From Rhodococcus zopfii NBRC 100606 = JCM 9919 (GTDB taxonomy: Bacteria; Actinomycetota; Actinomycetes; Mycobacteriales; Mycobacteriaceae): 64,000 nt of DNA. Made by a program: the position numbers and the translations under genes. The notes beneath the pieces are model-generated. The model searched no databases. It was not told the DNA's origin and saw only the letters and a list, made by a program, of their open reading frames with translations. Shown here one piece after another: positions 62,493 through 64,000 of the stretch; within the stretch, counting starts at the first letter, position 1; every line of letters begins with the position of its first letter. The stretch covers positions 1 to 64,000 of the forward strand of contig NZ_BCXI01000030.1 of the NCBI RefSeq assembly GCF_001895025.1, given 5' to 3'.

Positions 62493-63269
62493 TCAGCCGA
62501 CGGCGTCGTCGGCGGGAGCGAGCAGAATCCGCCCCGCTTCGAAGGCGCGGGCACCCTCCGGCAGCTCTCCGGGCTCGCCGCTGAGGAACACTTCGACGCG
62601 GCCCGATCCGGAAATCGGGCGGCCGAGCGCATCGATACGGCGCAGCGTCTGACGTGCGACGGCCTCGGCGCTGTCGAACAACCGCACCCCGCGGGGCAGC
62701 TGCGCCGCGATCGAGTCGGCGACCAGCGGATAGTGGGTGCAGCCGAGCACGACCCCGCTGACGCCCGGTGGGGTCCGCGCGACCGCGGATTCGATGGCGG
62801 CCGCGGCCCCGCCCCGGTCGCCACGGTCGATGGCGTCGGCCAGTCCATGACATGCGACGCCGACGACCTCGCTTCCGTTGGCGAACTGCGCGATGAGATC
62901 GGCCTGATAGCTGCTGGCTGTGGTCGCGGCGGTCGCCCAGATGGCCACGGACTCGCACGCCGCCGCGGCCGGTTTGATCGCCGGGACCGTGCCGACCACG
63001 GGAATTCCGTCGCCGAGGTCGCGGCGGACCTCGTCGAGGGCGGTGACGGACGCGGTGTTGCACGGCAACACGACGACCTCGGCGCCGCGCCGGACCGCGC
63101 GTCTCGCCGTGGTGACGACCTGTTCGATCACCCAGTCCCGCGGTTTCGGACCCCACGGCGCGCCGTCCGGGTCCATCGACAACATCAGATCCAGTTCGGG
63201 CCGCAATCGGCGCAGCCACGCCGAGGTCGGCAGCAAGCCGAAACCCGAGTCGATGAGCGCAACGATCAC
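62493..63269 (-). CDS. Glutamate/aspartate racemase-like protein (MurI family, divergent)
   Basis: A 258-residue cofactor-independent racemase-family protein. The two active-site cysteines are present in VVLPCNTASVTALDEV and VVLGCTHYPLVADSI. The N-terminus reads VALIDSGFGLLPTSAWLRRL, where true MurI proteins usually have DSGxGGL, and the region between is shortened to LDLMLSMDPDGAPWGPKPRD in place of the standard YxxDxxxxPYG. It may therefore be a MurI paralogue that makes another D-amino acid or has lost cell-wall function. The start is GTG 63269. It is co-directional with the reductase gene at 63319 with a 49-base gap. Confidence 0.78.
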   Translation of the reverse strand: MIVALIDSGFGLLPTSAWLRRLRPELDLMLSMDPDGAPWGPKPRDWVIEQVVTTARRAVRRGAEVVVLPCNTASVTALDEVRRDLGDGIPVVGTVPAIKPAAAACESVAIWATAATTASSYQADLIAQFANGSEVVGVACHGLADAIDRGDRGGAAAAIESAVARTPPGVSGVVLGCTHYPLVADSIAAQLPRGVRLFDSAEAVARQTLRRIDALGRPISGSGRVEVFLSGEPGELPEGARAFEAGRILLAPADDAVG

Positions 63270-63318
63270 CGTACGAATCTAGCGCGCGGCGCCGACGGGC
63301 CTGGCGGGACGTGCCGGA

Positions 63319-64000
63319 TCACGACGTCGGGGCGAGCATCTCCTCGATCGGCGCACCCGCCGCGATCTTCGCGCGGGTCTTCATCACCTGCGCCGGCAGA
63401 CCACCGCCGACGACCCCGACGAGGCGTCCGTCGCGCTCGTAGTAGACGAGGAACTTACGGCCGTCGTCGCGCACGACGTGCACGGTGTCCTGAGCCGACA
63501 CCGCGCCGAGGCCCTGGATCTTCACGTCGTACTGGTCGCTCCAGAAGTACGGGACCTGAGCCGCCCGGTCGCCGCCGGCGCCGAGCAGGGCCTTCGCCAG
63601 CACGGCGGCCTGCTCGCCTGCGCTCGTCCAGTGTTCGACACGCTTGCGGCCGCCGTCGGGCAGCTGCCAGGACGCGACGTCGCCGACCGCCCACACGTGA
63701 TCGGCGGAGGTGCGCCCCACGCTGTCGCACACCACACCGTTGTCGAGTTCGATGCCCGAACCTTCGAGGAACTCGGTGACCGGCACCGATCCGATGCCGA
63801 GGACCACGAGGTCCACGGCGATCTCGGTGCCGTCCCCGAGCACCGCGCCGGTGACCCGGCCCTCGCCGCGAAGCTCGGCGAGCCCGACCCCGGAGCGCAC
63901 GTCGACACCCTCGGCCGTGTGCAGGCGTTCGACGAACGTGCCGACCTCGGTGCCGAGCACCGACGCGAGGGGCGTGGGCTGCGGCTCGACGAGCACGACG
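63319..64000 (-). CDS. FAD-dependent ferredoxin/rubredoxin reductase-like oxidoreductase (partial, 5' end off window)
   Basis: The C-terminal 226 residues of a pyridine nucleotide-disulfide-type reductase. Visible are VEPQPTPLASVLGTEVG (end of the NAD domain strand), VDVRSGVGLAEL, VDLVVLGIGSVPVTEFLEGS, the FAD-binding VWAVGDVASWQLPDG and the C-terminal dimer-type domain DQYDVKIQGLGAVSAQDT. These fit reductases that feed oxygenase ferredoxins or rubredoxins (BenD/ThcD-like). The frame is open to the window edge, so the start and FAD motif I lie beyond 64000. The partner oxygenase cannot be seen here. Confidence 0.85.
   Translation of the reverse strand, partial: VVLVEPQPTPLASVLGTEVGTFVERLHTAEGVDVRSGVGLAELRGEGRVTGAVLGDGTEIAVDLVVLGIGSVPVTEFLEGSGIELDNGVVCDSVGRTSADHVWAVGDVASWQLPDGGRKRVEHWTSAGEQAAVLAKALLGAGGDRAAQVPYFWSDQYDVKIQGLGAVSAQDTVHVVRDDGRKFLVYYERDGRLVGVVGGGLPAQVMKTRAKIAAGAPIEEMLAPTS

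Overview
The window is high-GC actinobacterial DNA, most likely from Rhodococcus or a close mycolic-acid-containing relative. The evidence is a complete mycofactocin locus, an NDMA-type methanol dehydrogenase, a KstR-type operator in front of kshB (3-ketosteroid 9-alpha-hydroxylase reductase), and a branched-chain acyl-CoA carboxylase island arranged like the accA1/accD1/fadE19 region of Mycobacterium tuberculosis. GTG starts and four-base stop/start overlaps (ATGA, GTGA) are common. Species cannot be fixed from the sequence alone. No rRNA, tRNA, CRISPR array, transposase or phage gene was seen.

Layout from the left. 1-1.3 kb: start of a nonribosomal peptide synthetase. 1.7-9.2 kb: leucine-type acyl-CoA catabolic operon (accD1, accA1, fadE19-like, maoC-like, citE-like) with a divergent TetR gene. 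9.3-17.4 kb: a small membrane protein, then an operon for acyl-CoA synthetase, AcoR-like regulator, aldehyde dehydrogenase and NDMA-dependent (mycofactocin-type) alcohol dehydrogenase, preceded by an MHS-family transporter. 17.5-25.2 kb: a siderophore-type binding lipoprotein and an ethanolamine/acetaldehyde module (GAF regulator, aldehyde dehydrogenase, DUF779, eutB, eutC).

25.3-44.6 kb is the mycofactocin locus, split into two co-oriented blocks. mftA-B-C-D, two FadH/OYE-type flavoproteins and an SDR form one block; mftE-F-G form the other. Between them lie a four-gene sugar/glycerophosphate-type ABC importer, a GNAT protein and a CGNR/SRPBCC pair. mftR and mftM diverge from mftA. MftA is the precursor peptide, MftB/MftC modify its C-terminal Val-Tyr, MftE releases the core, MftD oxidises it, MftF glycosylates it, MftM methylates the sugar chain and MftG helps re-oxidise the cofactor. 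The alcohol dehydrogenase at 9.7 kb, the SDR at 37.3 kb and the methanol dehydrogenase at 57.8 kb are its likely clients, so producer and users of the cofactor lie within about 50 kb.

44.6-52 kb: ABC-2 exporter, secreted lipase, and a coupled Fe-alcohol dehydrogenase/histidine kinase/response regulator operon. 52-57.6 kb: a hypothetical protein, gamma-glutamyltransferase, a small helical protein, then a VWA protein and a MoxR ATPase downstream of the methanol dehydrogenase and probably its maturation factors. 59.3-64 kb: kshB under a KstR box, AlkD-like glycosylase, SPW membrane protein, TetR, glutamate-racemase-like protein and a truncated flavoprotein reductase. Most gene ends carry strong stem-loops, and several promoter regions carry short tandem or inverted repeats that are listed separately.
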